Origin: Pseudomonas hamedanensis
Lineage (GTDB): Bacteria; Pseudomonadota; Gammaproteobacteria; Pseudomonadales; Pseudomonadaceae
DNA: 64,000 bases
Reading direction: 5' to 3'
Assembly (NCBI RefSeq): GCF_014268595.2
Contig: NZ_CP077091.1
Location: 4,446,001-4,510,000, forward strand
The first letter of the stretch is position 1, and each line of letters starts with the position of its first letter. The notes under the pieces are model-generated. The model saw nothing but the letters and a program-made list of their open reading frames with translations. It made no database searches and was not told the origin of the DNA. The translations under genes were made by a program, and so were the position numbers. This document shows, piece by piece, positions 36,188-45,175 of the stretch.

Positions 36188-37783
36188 TCATGGGTTTTGC
36201 AGCCGGTCGACAAGCGCCGTGGCCAGTTGCGCGGTCAGGCCATACACCGACAACTGCGGGTTGGCGCCGATGCTGGTGGGGAACAGCGAGCCGTCGTGAA
36301 TCGACAGATTACTGAGCTGATGATGGCGACCGAGGCTGTCGGTGACCGCGTTTTTCGGGTCCTCGCCCATCGTGCAGCCGCCCATGACGTGGGCGCTGCC
36401 CAGTCGCGTGCGGTACAGCTCGAGACTCAGGCCATCGATCAGGGTGCGAGCTTCGCCAAGGGTCTTCACGTAACGCGCATCGGCGTGCATCGGCATTACC
36501 GATTGCGCGCCACCGGCGAACTGGATTTCGGCCATGACGTGAAAGGCCCGACGCAGCCCCTCCCAGGCGTAGGGCGAAACCTGATAGTCGAGCACTGGCG
36601 AACCGTCGCTGCGCAATTCAACCGAGCCACCAATGCTGTCAGGGTGAAAACCGTCGCGCAGCAACGCGAGCATCGCGTGGGTGTGTGGCAGATCGCCCAT
36701 GTGTTGTGCGTTTTCCTGACCAAAACCACCGAGTAAGGTGGCCGCGAGCGCCGGGTGCAGCGGCGGTACTTCCAGCTTGAACGCCATCGGTCCGGTGGTG
36801 CCGTCCTTCCACTGAAAATGGTCGGAATAAATCGATTGCGGCGCGCCGTAAAACGGATTGACCACATCGGCGAAGCGCGCGGCGGACATGTTCACCGGAT
36901 GCAGAAAGGTTCGCTTGCCCAGGCATTTATGCGGATCCGGGGCATCTGAGCGCAGCAACAGCGCCGGGCTGTTGATGCCGCCGCCGGCCAGTACGTAGTG
37001 CCGCGCCTTGACCGTGATGCGGCGTCCGGTCGGTTCGACGCAGCGTTCGTCCATCGCCACGCAATGCAGGCCGGAGACCTTGTCGCCGCTGATCAGCAGC
37101 TTTTCCACCCGCGCCAGATACAGTAGCTCGCCGCCCTTTTCCAGCGTTGCGGGGATGGTCGTGACCATCATCGATTGCTTGGCGTTGCTCGGGCAGCCCA
37201 TGCCGCAATAACCGAGGTTCCAGCAGCCGCGTACGTTGCGCGGAATCACGTGCCAGCTGTAGCCGAGCTGTTCGCAGCCTTTGCGGATCACGTCATTGTT
37301 GGCGTTGGGCGGAACCCTCCACGGGGCCACGCCCAAGCGCTGTTCCATCTTTTCGAACCACGGCGCCATCTCTGCCGGGCTGTGGCCTGTGACGTTGTGT
37401 TCTTTGGCCCAGTGTTCGAGGGTCGGCTCGGGCGTGCGGAAACTCGACGTCCAGTTGATCAGCGTCGTGCCGCCGACTGCGCGGCCCTGCAGGATGGTGA
37501 TCGCGCCGTCCTTGCTCATGCGGCCGATGCCTTCCTGGTAGAGGCTGCTGTAGGCCTCGTCTTCGAGCAGTTTGAAGTCGGAACTGGTTTTCAGCGGGCC
37601 TTCTTCGATCAACAGGACCTTATAGCCGGCCGCGCTGAGGATTTCCGCCGTGGTGCCACCGCCGGCGCCGCTGCCGATGATTGCCACATCGGCTTCAAGG
37701 CTGAGGTCGTCGGTCAGTTGCGCGCCGTTGTAAGTTTTCCAGCCTCGGGCGAGGCCTTCGCGGAAGGGGTCGGGTACGGGCAT
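36188..37783 (-). CDS. GMC-family FAD-dependent oxidoreductase
   Basis: A 531-residue flavoprotein of the glucose-methanol-choline family. The FAD motif DVAIIGSGAGGGTTAEILS is at about residues 33-51. The C terminus has HVMGGCTMGEDP and the GMC signature SIGANPQLSVYGLTAQLA, and a cysteine-rich stretch CWNLGYCGMGCPSNAK lies near 190. This resembles long-chain alcohol or membrane gluconate-type dehydrogenases. The next genes upstream are a Tat-exported small protein and coniferyl aldehyde dehydrogenase, which suggests an alcohol to aldehyde to acid pathway. It has no signal peptide; it might be co-exported with the Tat partner. Confidence 0.86.
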   Translation of the reverse strand: MPVPDPFREGLARGWKTYNGAQLTDDLSLEADVAIIGSGAGGGTTAEILSAAGYKVLLIEEGPLKTSSDFKLLEDEAYSSLYQEGIGRMSKDGAITILQGRAVGGTTLINWTSSFRTPEPTLEHWAKEHNVTGHSPAEMAPWFEKMEQRLGVAPWRVPPNANNDVIRKGCEQLGYSWHVIPRNVRGCWNLGYCGMGCPSNAKQSMMVTTIPATLEKGGELLYLARVEKLLISGDKVSGLHCVAMDERCVEPTGRRITVKARHYVLAGGGINSPALLLRSDAPDPHKCLGKRTFLHPVNMSAARFADVVNPFYGAPQSIYSDHFQWKDGTTGPMAFKLEVPPLHPALAATLLGGFGQENAQHMGDLPHTHAMLALLRDGFHPDSIGGSVELRSDGSPVLDYQVSPYAWEGLRRAFHVMAEIQFAGGAQSVMPMHADARYVKTLGEARTLIDGLSLELYRTRLGSAHVMGGCTMGEDPKNAVTDSLGRHHQLSNLSIHDGSLFPTSIGANPQLSVYGLTAQLATALVDRLQNP

Positions 37784-37828
37784 CGATCAGGTTCTCTTTA
37801 TTATTTTTGGATGCTGCGGTGTGCGGCT

Positions 37829-37902
37829 GGCCCCTTCGCGAGCAAGCTCGCTCCCACAGGAGAATGCATTCAAATGTGGGAGCGAGCCTGCTCGCGAAGG
37901 CC
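37829..37902. repeat. REP pair, GTGGGAGCGAGCYTGCTCGCGAA family
   Basis: Inverted arms GGCCCCTTCGCGAGCAAGC and GCCTGCTCGCGAAGGCC lie between two genes of the GMC group transcribed in the same direction, so it may set their relative expression. Confidence 0.88.
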
Positions 37903-37913
37903 GCGCCTCGGTC

Positions 37914-38459
37914 TCAGACCTTCGGCGGCCCGGGATAACCGCAATGAGCCCAGGATTCGGCGCGGGTATACCAGGCCATCATCACCATCTGCTGTAACGA
38001 GCTATGGCCCATGCGCAGCAGGCTCAACGAACTGTTTTCCCAGCGCTCGAGAAAACTGCGCATCGCTTCGGGACTGGCATTTTCCCAACTGCCCCAAATG
38101 CCGGTCAGCGGCCCACGGGTCACGGCCATGCCCAGCACGTCGAACAATTGCCGGGTGAGCTTGAGCATTTCCGGCGACAGGCGATCAAGGCTGTAGTCCA
38201 GCGACTTGAGCGTGCCGTCCACCGCAGCGGGCATGTTCGCCGCGACCACGGCGCCCTCAAGCATCACCGGGATCAGTGCGCGCAAAAACAACAGGTCGCC
38301 GTCGCGCAGCGCGACGAAGCCGTTGGCCATAACGCTTGAAGAGCAGCCGCTGAGGCTCGCCCCAAGCCCGGCGGTGGCGAGAAACGCCGTGGCGCCGAGG
38401 CTGAATTTCAGCAGGCCACGGCGCGACAGGGCAGGTGTTTCGGTCAGGCTTGGGTGCAT
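37914..38459 (-). CDS. Tat-exported lipoprotein-like small subunit of a GMC dehydrogenase
   Basis: A 181-residue protein with a twin-arginine signal (SRRGLLKFSLGATAFLATAG), followed by a lipobox-like LSGC, so it is probably folded before export and lipid-anchored. The mature part is helical, with no cofactor motif. Its placement between the GMC oxidoreductase and an aldehyde dehydrogenase recalls the Tat-targeted small subunits of gluconate and sorbitol dehydrogenases, which escort the flavin subunit out of the cell. That role is inferred from context. Confidence 0.8.
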   Translation of the reverse strand: MHPSLTETPALSRRGLLKFSLGATAFLATAGLGASLSGCSSSVMANGFVALRDGDLLFLRALIPVMLEGAVVAANMPAAVDGTLKSLDYSLDRLSPEMLKLTRQLFDVLGMAVTRGPLTGIWGSWENASPEAMRSFLERWENSSLSLLRMGHSSLQQMVMMAWYTRAESWAHCGYPGPPKV

Positions 38460-38489
38460 TGTTTTTATTACCCGGGCAGTAACAGCTAT

Positions 38490-39920
38490 TTAGCGGATGA
38501 ACAGCTTCTGGATCAGCTTCTGGATCGATGTGCCGTACGGCGGGTAAATCAATCGCGCCGCGTTGAAGCGCTGTTTGATCAACACACCTTTGGCCTTGCT
38601 GAAAGTCAGAAAACCTTCGTGGCCGTGGTAATGCCCCATGCCTGAAGGGCCGATGCCGCCAAACGGCATGTCGTCTTGTGCCACGTGCAGCAGGGTGTCG
38701 TTGAGGCACACGCCGCCGGAATGGGTTTCGTGCAGCACCCGCTGCTGTTCGCGTTTGTCGTAGCCGAAGTAGTAAAGAGCCAGAGGACGAGGCCGCTGAT
38801 TGATGTAAGCGAATGCCTGTTCCAGATCGCGATACGGCACGATCGGCAGCAGCGGACCGAAAATTTCGTCCTGCATCACGGTCATCTCGTCGCTGACATT
38901 CAGCAGCACGCTGTGCGGCATGCGTCGGCCCTGGCCTTGCTCGAACAACGGAATCAACAGCGCCCCCTTGCTGGTCGCGTCGCTGACATAGCCGTTGAGG
39001 CGCGCCAACTGGCGGTCGTTGATGATCGCGGTGTAATCGGCGTTGTCCGCCAGGCTTGGGTAAAAACCCTGCACGGCCAGGCGATAGGCCTCGACGAAGG
39101 CCCCGACGCGGTCTTCCGGCACCAGCACGTAATCGGGGGCGACGCAGGTCTGTCCGGCATTGAGGGTTTTGCCGAAGGCGATACGCTCGGCGGCGTCCTT
39201 GAGGGGGACATCGCGGGACACGATGGCCGGGGACTTGCCGCCCAGCTCCAGGGTGACCGGGGTGAGGTTTTCTGCGGCGGCGCGCATGACATGTTTGCCG
39301 ACGCTGGTGGAGCCGGTGAACAGCAGGTGATCAAAGGGCAGGCGCGAGAACGCCACGCCGACATCGGCTTCGCCGAGCACTACACAGACCAGGTCTTCGG
39401 GGAAGATTCGCGCGAACAATTGCTTGAGCAGCAGTCCGGTGGCCGGGGTCGATTCGCTGAGCTTGAGCATCACCCGATTGCCTGCCGCCAATGCGCCGAC
39501 CATCGGGCCGACGGCCAGGTACAACGGGTAATTCCACGGCACGATCACACCGACCACCCCCAGCGGTTGATACACCACTTTCGCTGAAGCGGGCTGGAAA
39601 GCGGCACCGACCTTGCGTCGCGACGGTTTCATCCAGCCTTTGAGGTGGCGGCTGGCGTAGTGAATGCCGTGCAGGCTCGGCATCAGTTCGGCGAGCAGGG
39701 TTTCATCGGCGCTGCGATGGCTGAAGTCGGCGCTGATGGCCTCGATCAATGCCTGACGCTCGCTGCTCAACAGTTCGCGCAATGCCTTCAGCCATTGCTG
39801 GCGCTGTGCGGCGGGTGGCATCGGGTTGAGTGCATAAGCTGCGCGTTGCGCTTCGAACAACCGATCCAGCTCGTCCAGTGGCTGTTGCAACGTCTGCAGA
39901 TAAGCAATGTCGGCGGTCAT
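38490..39920 (-). CDS. calB: Coniferyl aldehyde dehydrogenase
   Basis: NAD(P)-dependent oxidation of an aldehyde; homologues in Pseudomonas oxidise coniferyl aldehyde to ferulate. The 476-residue protein has the aldehyde dehydrogenase motifs VVGVIVPWNYPLYLAVGPM, LELGGKSPAIV (general-base Glu) and catalytic cysteine in NAGQTCVAPDYV. The C terminus is hydrophobic and basic, like class 3/membrane-associated ALDHs. It is divergent from the TetR gene, with a large palindrome between. Confidence 0.9.
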   Translation of the reverse strand: MTADIAYLQTLQQPLDELDRLFEAQRAAYALNPMPPAAQRQQWLKALRELLSSERQALIEAISADFSHRSADETLLAELMPSLHGIHYASRHLKGWMKPSRRKVGAAFQPASAKVVYQPLGVVGVIVPWNYPLYLAVGPMVGALAAGNRVMLKLSESTPATGLLLKQLFARIFPEDLVCVVLGEADVGVAFSRLPFDHLLFTGSTSVGKHVMRAAAENLTPVTLELGGKSPAIVSRDVPLKDAAERIAFGKTLNAGQTCVAPDYVLVPEDRVGAFVEAYRLAVQGFYPSLADNADYTAIINDRQLARLNGYVSDATSKGALLIPLFEQGQGRRMPHSVLLNVSDEMTVMQDEIFGPLLPIVPYRDLEQAFAYINQRPRPLALYYFGYDKREQQRVLHETHSGGVCLNDTLLHVAQDDMPFGGIGPSGMGHYHGHEGFLTFSKAKGVLIKQRFNAARLIYPPYGTSIQKLIQKLFIR

Positions 39921-39949
39921 CGAAGGCTCCGGATTTTATTGTAGTGGAG

Positions 39950-39988
39950 GACTTTTTAGAGTCTATACTCTAGAAAGTCAAATGACTT
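39950..39988. promoter_or_regulatory. Candidate TetR operator, two overlapping palindromes
   Basis: GACTTTTTAGAG-TCTATA-CTCTAGAAAGTC (39950-39979) is a 30-bp dyad with one arm mismatch. AAGTCA-AA-TGACTT (39975-39988) overlaps it. It lies 30 bases upstream of calB, in the divergent gap with the TetR gene, so the regulator may bind here to control both directions. Confidence 0.7.
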
Positions 39989-40068
39989 CCCGGCACAGCA
40001 GTGTTTTATCCATTTCCGGTTAGGTCGTAAGATGCTCCGTCTACGCACTCTGAATTAAAGCTCAAGCC

Positions 40069-40740
40069 ATGGCCCCACGAATAAAAACCAGCGAGCGCAT
40101 CGTGCAGAACAGCCTGGAGCTGTTCAATCAACAGGGCGAGCGCAGCATCAGTACCAACCACATCGCCGCGCACATGGAGATTTCTCCGGGCAACCTGTAC
40201 TACCACTTCCCTAACAAGCAGGCGATCATCGCTGTGTTGTTCAGCGAGTACGAAGCGCTGGTAGACAGCTTCCTGCGGCCGCCGCAGGGGCGCGCGGCAA
40301 CCGTCGAAGACAAGCGTTTCTATCTCAAGGAATTGCTGTCGGCGATGTGGCGTTACCGCTTTCTGCACCGCGACCTCGAACATCTGCTCGACAGCGACCC
40401 GGAACTGGCCGCGCGTTACCGGCGCTTTTCCCAGCGCTGCGTGATCCAGGGCGCGGCGATCTACGAAGGTTTTGTCGCCGCCGGGATTCTGAAAATGGAT
40501 CGCGTGCAGATCGAATCGCTGACCCTCAACGCCTGGATCATCCTGACGTCGTGGGTGCGTTTTCTGTGCACCACCCGGGAGAATTCCAATCATCTCAGCG
40601 AACAGGCGGTAAAGCGTGGCGTGTACCAGGTGCTGGTGCTGGAGGCGGGATTCGTCACCGAGCAGGCGCGTGAGCAAGTCAATGCCCTGTTCGACGAGTT
40701 CTACGTACCGCTGGCCCAGGCCCTCGAAGACGTGCAATAA
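40069..40740 (+). CDS. TetR-family transcriptional regulator
   Basis: A 223-residue regulator: an N-terminal helix-turn-helix (TSERIVQNSLELFNQQGERS then ISTNHIAAHMEISPGNLYYHFPNK, about 6-52) and an all-helical ligand domain. Divergent orientation to calB and the palindromes between them point to control of the aldehyde dehydrogenase/GMC group, probably as a repressor released by an aldehyde or lipid ligand. The rhodanese gene follows 33 bases later on the same strand. Confidence 0.9.
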   Translation: MAPRIKTSERIVQNSLELFNQQGERSISTNHIAAHMEISPGNLYYHFPNKQAIIAVLFSEYEALVDSFLRPPQGRAATVEDKRFYLKELLSAMWRYRFLHRDLEHLLDSDPELAARYRRFSQRCVIQGAAIYEGFVAAGILKMDRVQIESLTLNAWIILTSWVRFLCTTRENSNHLSEQAVKRGVYQVLVLEAGFVTEQAREQVNALFDEFYVPLAQALEDVQ

Positions 40741-40773
40741 ACCGTAGTGTTGAAAGCCACCAGGAGCCCCGTT

Positions 40774-41628
40774 ATGCCGATAGCGCAATTGATCAGCCCG
40801 CAAGCCCTCGATGCCCGCAAAGAGCAGCCGGGGCTGGTGATTCTCGATTGTCGTTTCGCCCTCGAAGATCCGGACTACGGCCAACGCAGCTACGCCGAAG
40901 GGCACATTGCCGGGGCGAGCTTTGCGGACCTGGAGCGTGACCTCAGCGGTAAGGTCGAGAAGGGCGTAACGGGTCGCCATCCATTGCCGGAGCCGGCAGC
41001 CTTGATCGAGCGCCTGCAAGCCTGGGGCATCAGCAATGACAGCGAGGTGGTTTTGTATGACGACGGTCCGGGCGCATATGCCGCGCGGGCGTGGTGGTTG
41101 CTGGCGTGGCTGGGCAAGCGTGACGGTGTGTTTATCCTCGATGGTGGGCTCAAGGCCTGGCACGCGGCTGGCCTGCCGCTGAGCCTGGATCCGCCAAGCG
41201 TGACGCCGGGCAGTTTTACCGGTCAGCCTGACATGCGCCTGCTGCTCAGCGCCGAACAATTGCAGCAACGCCTCGGCCAGCCAACGCTGACCCTGCTCGA
41301 CGCCCGCGCGCTGCCGCGTTTCAAAGGCGAGGTCGAACCGATTGATCCGGTTGCCGGACATATTCCCGGTGCGCAATGCGCGGCATTCACCGACAACCTC
41401 GGGAGCGACGGGCGATTCCTGCCGGCGGCGCAACTCAAGCAGCGCTTTGCGGAGAAACTGGGCGACCGCTCGCCGGCTGATCTGGTCGCCTATTGCGGCT
41501 CCGGGGTGACGGCGTGTCACAACTTGTTTGCACTGTGCCTGGCGGGTTATCCGTTGGGATCTTTGTATGCCGGGTCGTGGAGCGAGTGGATCAACGAGCC
41601 TTCGCGCGGCGTTGCCACCGGCGCATAA
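40774..41628 (+). CDS. sseA: 3-Mercaptopyruvate/thiosulfate sulfurtransferase (two-domain rhodanese)
   Basis: Transfers a sulfane sulfur from 3-mercaptopyruvate or thiosulfate to an acceptor. The 284-residue protein has two rhodanese domains. The N-terminal one is inactive and the C-terminal one carries the loop YCGSGVTACHN, with the CGSGVTA form typical of mercaptopyruvate sulfurtransferases. I chose ATG 40774, preceded by CAGGAG, over a longer upstream frame. Confidence 0.88.
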   Translation: MPIAQLISPQALDARKEQPGLVILDCRFALEDPDYGQRSYAEGHIAGASFADLERDLSGKVEKGVTGRHPLPEPAALIERLQAWGISNDSEVVLYDDGPGAYAARAWWLLAWLGKRDGVFILDGGLKAWHAAGLPLSLDPPSVTPGSFTGQPDMRLLLSAEQLQQRLGQPTLTLLDARALPRFKGEVEPIDPVAGHIPGAQCAAFTDNLGSDGRFLPAAQLKQRFAEKLGDRSPADLVAYCGSGVTACHNLFALCLAGYPLGSLYAGSWSEWINEPSRGVATGA

Positions 41629-41641
41629 CCACCACAAACCT

Positions 41642-41867
41642 CCTGTAGGAGTGAGCCTGCTCGCGATAGCGGTTTGTCTGTGAATTCAGCGCTGATTGAC
41701 ACACCGCTTTCGCGAGCAAGCCCGCTCCCACATAGTCTCGTGCGACATGGCAAAATCTGATCAAAGCGCAAATCCGTGTGGGAGCGGGCTTGCTCGCGAA
41801 GGCGTCCTGTCAGGCATTGATTTTTAACTGACGAACCGCTATCGCGAGCAGGCTCACTCCTACAGGG
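41642..41867. repeat. Nested REP array: one REP pair inside another
   Basis: The outer arms TGTAGGAGTGAGCCTGCTCG (left) and CGAGCAGGCTCACTCCTACA (right) extend inward through GCGATAGCGGTTTGTC / GACGAACCGCTATCGC with one mismatch. Inside lies a complete pair of another family (41709-41800), TTCGCGAGCAAGCCCGCTCC and complement. Two families are thus stacked between the convergent sseA and hydrolase genes. Confidence 0.9.
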
Positions 41868-41879
41868 GGGATGCGGTGT

Positions 41880-42875
41880 TCACAGGCAGGCGGCGGCCAG
41901 CCACTGCGGAATACGCCGCTCCAGGTAATACCCGGGCTGACGAATCGAGCCGTCGACGAAACCGACGTGACCGCCACGCGCCTGCAATTCGAACTGCGTA
42001 CAGTCCGACAGCTCAGCCGCTTGCGGCAGGCTGTGGGAAAACACGAACGGATCGTCCGCGGCCTGAATGATCAGGGTCGGCGTGCGAATCTCGCCGAGGT
42101 AGTAGCGGCTTGAAGCGCGGCGGTAGTAATCCTCGGCGTCGGTGAAACCGTGCAGTGGCGCCGTCACCCGGCCGTCGAAGTCCCAGAACGTGCGCATGTT
42201 TTCCAGCGAGCCGAGCGCCGCCAGTTTTGCCAGCCCGTCCTCACGCCCGTCATGCTGGAACTGGCGCTGCTTGTTCTTGATGTAAGCGACCATCTCGCGC
42301 ATGAAGTGCGCCTGATAGACCCGGGAAAATCCTTGGCCGATACGGTCGGCACACTGATCGAGGCGGAACGGCACCGACACCGCCACCGCGCCGAGTACGC
42401 CGCTGGCGCTGCCGGTTTCGCCCAGATGTTTGAGCAGTACATTGCCGCCCAGTGAATAGCCAACCGCGTACAGCGGTGCCAGCGGGCGCTTGGCGCGCAG
42501 GTGTTGGATGGCTTCGGCAAGGTCTTCGCTGGCGCCTGAGTGGTAGCTGCGTGGCAACAGGTTCGGTTCGCCGGAACAACCGCGCCAGTTCAGCGCGACG
42601 CTGGCCCAGCCCTGATCGGCCAGCGCCTTTTGAATGCCCGCCACGTAGGGCGAATTGGACGAACCCGTCAGACCGTGCAGCACCAGTACCAGTGGCGCCT
42701 CGGCACTGTGCGGGCCGTGCCAGTCGAGGTCGAGAAAGTCGCCATCTTCGAGCCATAAGCGCTCTCGTTCACGTTCGATATGCACCGTCTTGCGCCACAG
42801 CGGCCCCCACAAGGTTTGCAAGTGTGGATTGCCGAGGCCGAAGGCGGGGATAAACCGTTCTGAAGAGGCGGACAC
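41880..42875 (-). CDS. YheT-type alpha/beta hydrolase
   Basis: A 331-residue serine hydrolase. The oxyanion region VLVLHGLTGSSNSPY, nucleophile elbow AVGYSLGGNVLLKHLG (Ser), the acidic residue in QAADDPF and the catalytic His in ARGGHVGFVD are visible. These mark the YheT/ABHD1-3 branch, probably acting on esters or lipids. I set the start at GTG 42875, giving MSASSERFIPAFGLGNPHLQ as in relatives; longer in-frame readings run into a REP element and are unlikely. Confidence 0.87.
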   Translation of the reverse strand: MSASSERFIPAFGLGNPHLQTLWGPLWRKTVHIERERERLWLEDGDFLDLDWHGPHSAEAPLVLVLHGLTGSSNSPYVAGIQKALADQGWASVALNWRGCSGEPNLLPRSYHSGASEDLAEAIQHLRAKRPLAPLYAVGYSLGGNVLLKHLGETGSASGVLGAVAVSVPFRLDQCADRIGQGFSRVYQAHFMREMVAYIKNKQRQFQHDGREDGLAKLAALGSLENMRTFWDFDGRVTAPLHGFTDAEDYYRRASSRYYLGEIRTPTLIIQAADDPFVFSHSLPQAAELSDCTQFELQARGGHVGFVDGSIRQPGYYLERRIPQWLAAACL

Positions 42876-42947
42876 GATGGTTCTCGATGCAGCGATGTGA
42901 TGAGGCCCACAAGGCCGATAGTCAGTTTTCAGAATACACAGGCTCAT

Positions 42948-43055
42948 TGTGGCGAGGGAGCTTGCTCCCGCTGGGCTGCGCAGCAGTCCCCTGCTTTTGA
43001 GTAGAAAAAGAGGGGCCGCTTCGCGACCCGGCGGGAGCAAGCTCCCTCGCCACAG
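42948..43055. repeat. REP pair, TGTGGCGAGGGAGCTTGCTCCCGCT family
   Basis: The arms TGTGGCGAGGGAGCTTGCTC and GAGCAAGCTCCCTCGCCACA are perfect complements around a spacer containing CCCCTGCTTTT / AAAAAGAGGGG. It separates rsmD from the hydrolase gene, both read on the minus strand. Confidence 0.92.
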
Positions 43056-43073
43056 GTACTTGCTCGCCTTGGA

Positions 43074-43688
43074 CTAATCGGCGATGTCTGCCGTGCGCTG
43101 CCACAGCGCGTAATAAACCCGCCCCGATTTCTGTTCACGGTGCAGGCGCCAGTTCCCCGGCAGGCCCAGAGTCGAGGGCGCTGTCTCGCTTTCAGTGTAG
43201 ATCCACGAATCCGCCGCCAGCCACTGACGTTCTTCCAGCAATGTGCAAACCGCTGGCAGCAGGTTCTGGTTGAACGGCGGGTCGAGGAACACCAGGTCGA
43301 ACGGCGTCGCGGTCTGGGTTTCCAGATAGCGCAGCGCGTCGGCGGTCTGTACCTGACCGTTGGTGCAGCGCAGGGTGCCGAGGTGTTCTTTGAGGCTGGA
43401 GACGGCAATGTTACTGGCATCCAGCGCTTGGCCCATGGCCGCGCCACGGGACAACGCTTCGAGAAACAGCGCGCCGCTGCCAGTGAACGGGTCCAGCACT
43501 TTCGCCCCTTCAACGTACGGCGCGAGCCAGTTGAACAGGGTTTCACGCACGCGATCCGGCGTCGGGCGCAGGCCTGGTGCGTCAGGGAAGCTCAACTTGC
43601 GGCTGCGCCACTGGCCGCCAATGATGCGCAGCTGATTGACGCCGTTATGCACGTTATGCGCAGGTTTTTTCGCTGGTCGAGTGGCCAT
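43074..43688 (-). CDS. rsmD: 16S rRNA (guanine966-N2)-methyltransferase
   Basis: Methylates G966 of 16S rRNA in assembled 30S particles. The 204-residue protein shows the start RIIGGQWRSRKLSFPDAPGL, RPTPDRVRETLFNWL, the SAM motif VLDPFTGSGALFLEALSRGA and the catalytic motif LDPPFN. Its start overlaps the stop region of the M16 gene by one base, so it is cotranscribed with the peptidase pair. Confidence 0.95.
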   Translation of the reverse strand: MATRPAKKPAHNVHNGVNQLRIIGGQWRSRKLSFPDAPGLRPTPDRVRETLFNWLAPYVEGAKVLDPFTGSGALFLEALSRGAAMGQALDASNIAVSSLKEHLGTLRCTNGQVQTADALRYLETQTATPFDLVFLDPPFNQNLLPAVCTLLEERQWLAADSWIYTESETAPSTLGLPGNWRLHREQKSGRVYYALWQRTADIAD

Positions 43689-45175
43689 TAATGCTCCGGA
43701 ACCCCGAGCGGTTGCTCGGCAGGTTTGTCAGATGGGGCCGGTAACGGCTCTTGCGGCACGGTCGGGCCGGCGGTAACGATGACCATTTTATCCGTGCTCA
43801 GGTGTTTGTTCAGGGCCTCGCGGACTTGTTCCACGGTCAGGCTCTGGGACTGACGCATGAAGTCGTCCAGATAGCTCAGCGGCAGATTATAGAAGCCCAT
43901 GGCGCCGAGTTGGCCAACGATATCGGCATTGCTCGCGGTGGACAGCGGGAAACTGCCGGCCAGCTCGCGTTTGGCGTCGTCGAGTTCTTTCTGCGTCGGC
44001 CCGCTTTTCAGGTAATCGGCGAGTACGTCCTGCACCAGTTTCAGCGTGCCTTCGCTCATTTGCGCGCGGGTCTGCAGGTTGATCATGAACGGGCCGCGGG
44101 CTTGCATCGGGCTGAACGCCGAATACACACCGTAGGCCAGGCCACGTTTCTCGCGCACTTCGCTCATCAGGCGCGTACCGAAACCGCCGCCACCGAGAAT
44201 CTGGTTGCCCATCGACAGCGCCGCATAATCCGGATCGTCACGGTCGATGCCCAGTTGCGCGAGCATCAGGTTGGTTTGCTTGGACGGGAATTCGATGTGG
44301 CTGACGCTGGCCTTCGGTTCCTGCGGCTGAGCGATCGGCGCCAGCGCCGGGCCCTTCGGCAGGGCGGAGGAGACCTGATTGGCAATCGCCTCGGCTTCTG
44401 CTCGCGACAAATCACCTACCAGCGCAATCACCGCATTACCTGCGGCGTAGGCCTTGGCATGGAATGCACGCATTTGCGCGACGGTGATCTTCGGCACGCT
44501 CTGCGGGTTGCCGTCGCTCGAATGCGCGTACGGGTGATCGCCATACAAGCGCTTCATCAGCTCCAGGCTGGCGAGTTTCCCGGGGTTCTGTTTCTGGTAT
44601 TCGAAACCGGCGAGCATCTGGTTCTTGATGCGCGCGAAGGAGTCCGCCGGGAAGGTTGGTTTGCCGACCACTTCGGCGAACAGCTTCAGCGCCGGTTCAC
44701 GTTTATCGGCGGCACTCAGGCTGCGCAGGGAGGCCAGCGCCATGTCCTTGAACGCACCATTACCGAAATCGGCACCGAGGCCTTCGAAACCCTGAGCGAT
44801 CGCGCCGACGTCTTTACCGGCGATGCCTTCGTTGAGCATGGCGTTGGTCAGCACGGCGAGGCCAGGGGCGTTGCCGTCCTGACTGCTGCCGGCGGCGAAG
44901 ATCAGGCGCATGTCGAACATCGGCAGCTCATGGGCTTCGACGAACAGCACTTTGGCGCCTTCAGCGGTGTTCCAGGTCTGCACGTCTAGCTTGCGGCTGG
45001 CGGGGGCCTTGCCGTCGAGCTCGGCGAGCGATTGCAGTTTCTGGCTGGTTTTGGCGTTATCCAGTGCTTCGCTGGCCTGGCTGTCAGCGCTTGGCGACAA
45101 GTACACCGCGGCAGAGCCGATCACGGCCACGCCGATCAGGCCGAGCAACAGGCGTGGGGATGTGCGCTTACTCAT
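43688..45175 (-). CDS. M16-family peptidase homologue lacking the zinc motif
   Basis: A 495-residue protein with an N-terminal hydrophobic anchor (LLLGLIGVAVIGSAAVYLS, about 9-27) and the two-domain M16 fold. Where active M16 enzymes have HxxEH, it reads LAVLTNAMLNEG, so it is probably the non-catalytic partner. The catalytic-type gene lies directly upstream, with an 8-base overlap, matching the active/inactive subunit pairs known for mitochondrial processing peptidase and PqqF/G-like proteins. Confidence 0.88.
   Translation of the reverse strand: MSKRTSPRLLLGLIGVAVIGSAAVYLSPSADSQASEALDNAKTSQKLQSLAELDGKAPASRKLDVQTWNTAEGAKVLFVEAHELPMFDMRLIFAAGSSQDGNAPGLAVLTNAMLNEGIAGKDVGAIAQGFEGLGADFGNGAFKDMALASLRSLSAADKREPALKLFAEVVGKPTFPADSFARIKNQMLAGFEYQKQNPGKLASLELMKRLYGDHPYAHSSDGNPQSVPKITVAQMRAFHAKAYAAGNAVIALVGDLSRAEAEAIANQVSSALPKGPALAPIAQPQEPKASVSHIEFPSKQTNLMLAQLGIDRDDPDYAALSMGNQILGGGGFGTRLMSEVREKRGLAYGVYSAFSPMQARGPFMINLQTRAQMSEGTLKLVQDVLADYLKSGPTQKELDDAKRELAGSFPLSTASNADIVGQLGAMGFYNLPLSYLDDFMRQSQSLTVEQVREALNKHLSTDKMVIVTAGPTVPQEPLPAPSDKPAEQPLGVPEH

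Noticed and set aside
40006..41637. A 543-codon minus-strand open frame across the TetR and rhodanese genes
   Set aside because: Both sense-strand genes are intact and recognisable. The antisense product has no motif and reads as codon-bias shadow.
42876..43040. A longer N terminus for the YheT-type hydrolase
   Set aside because: The extra codons are translated from a REP element; the conserved N terminus starts at GTG 42875.
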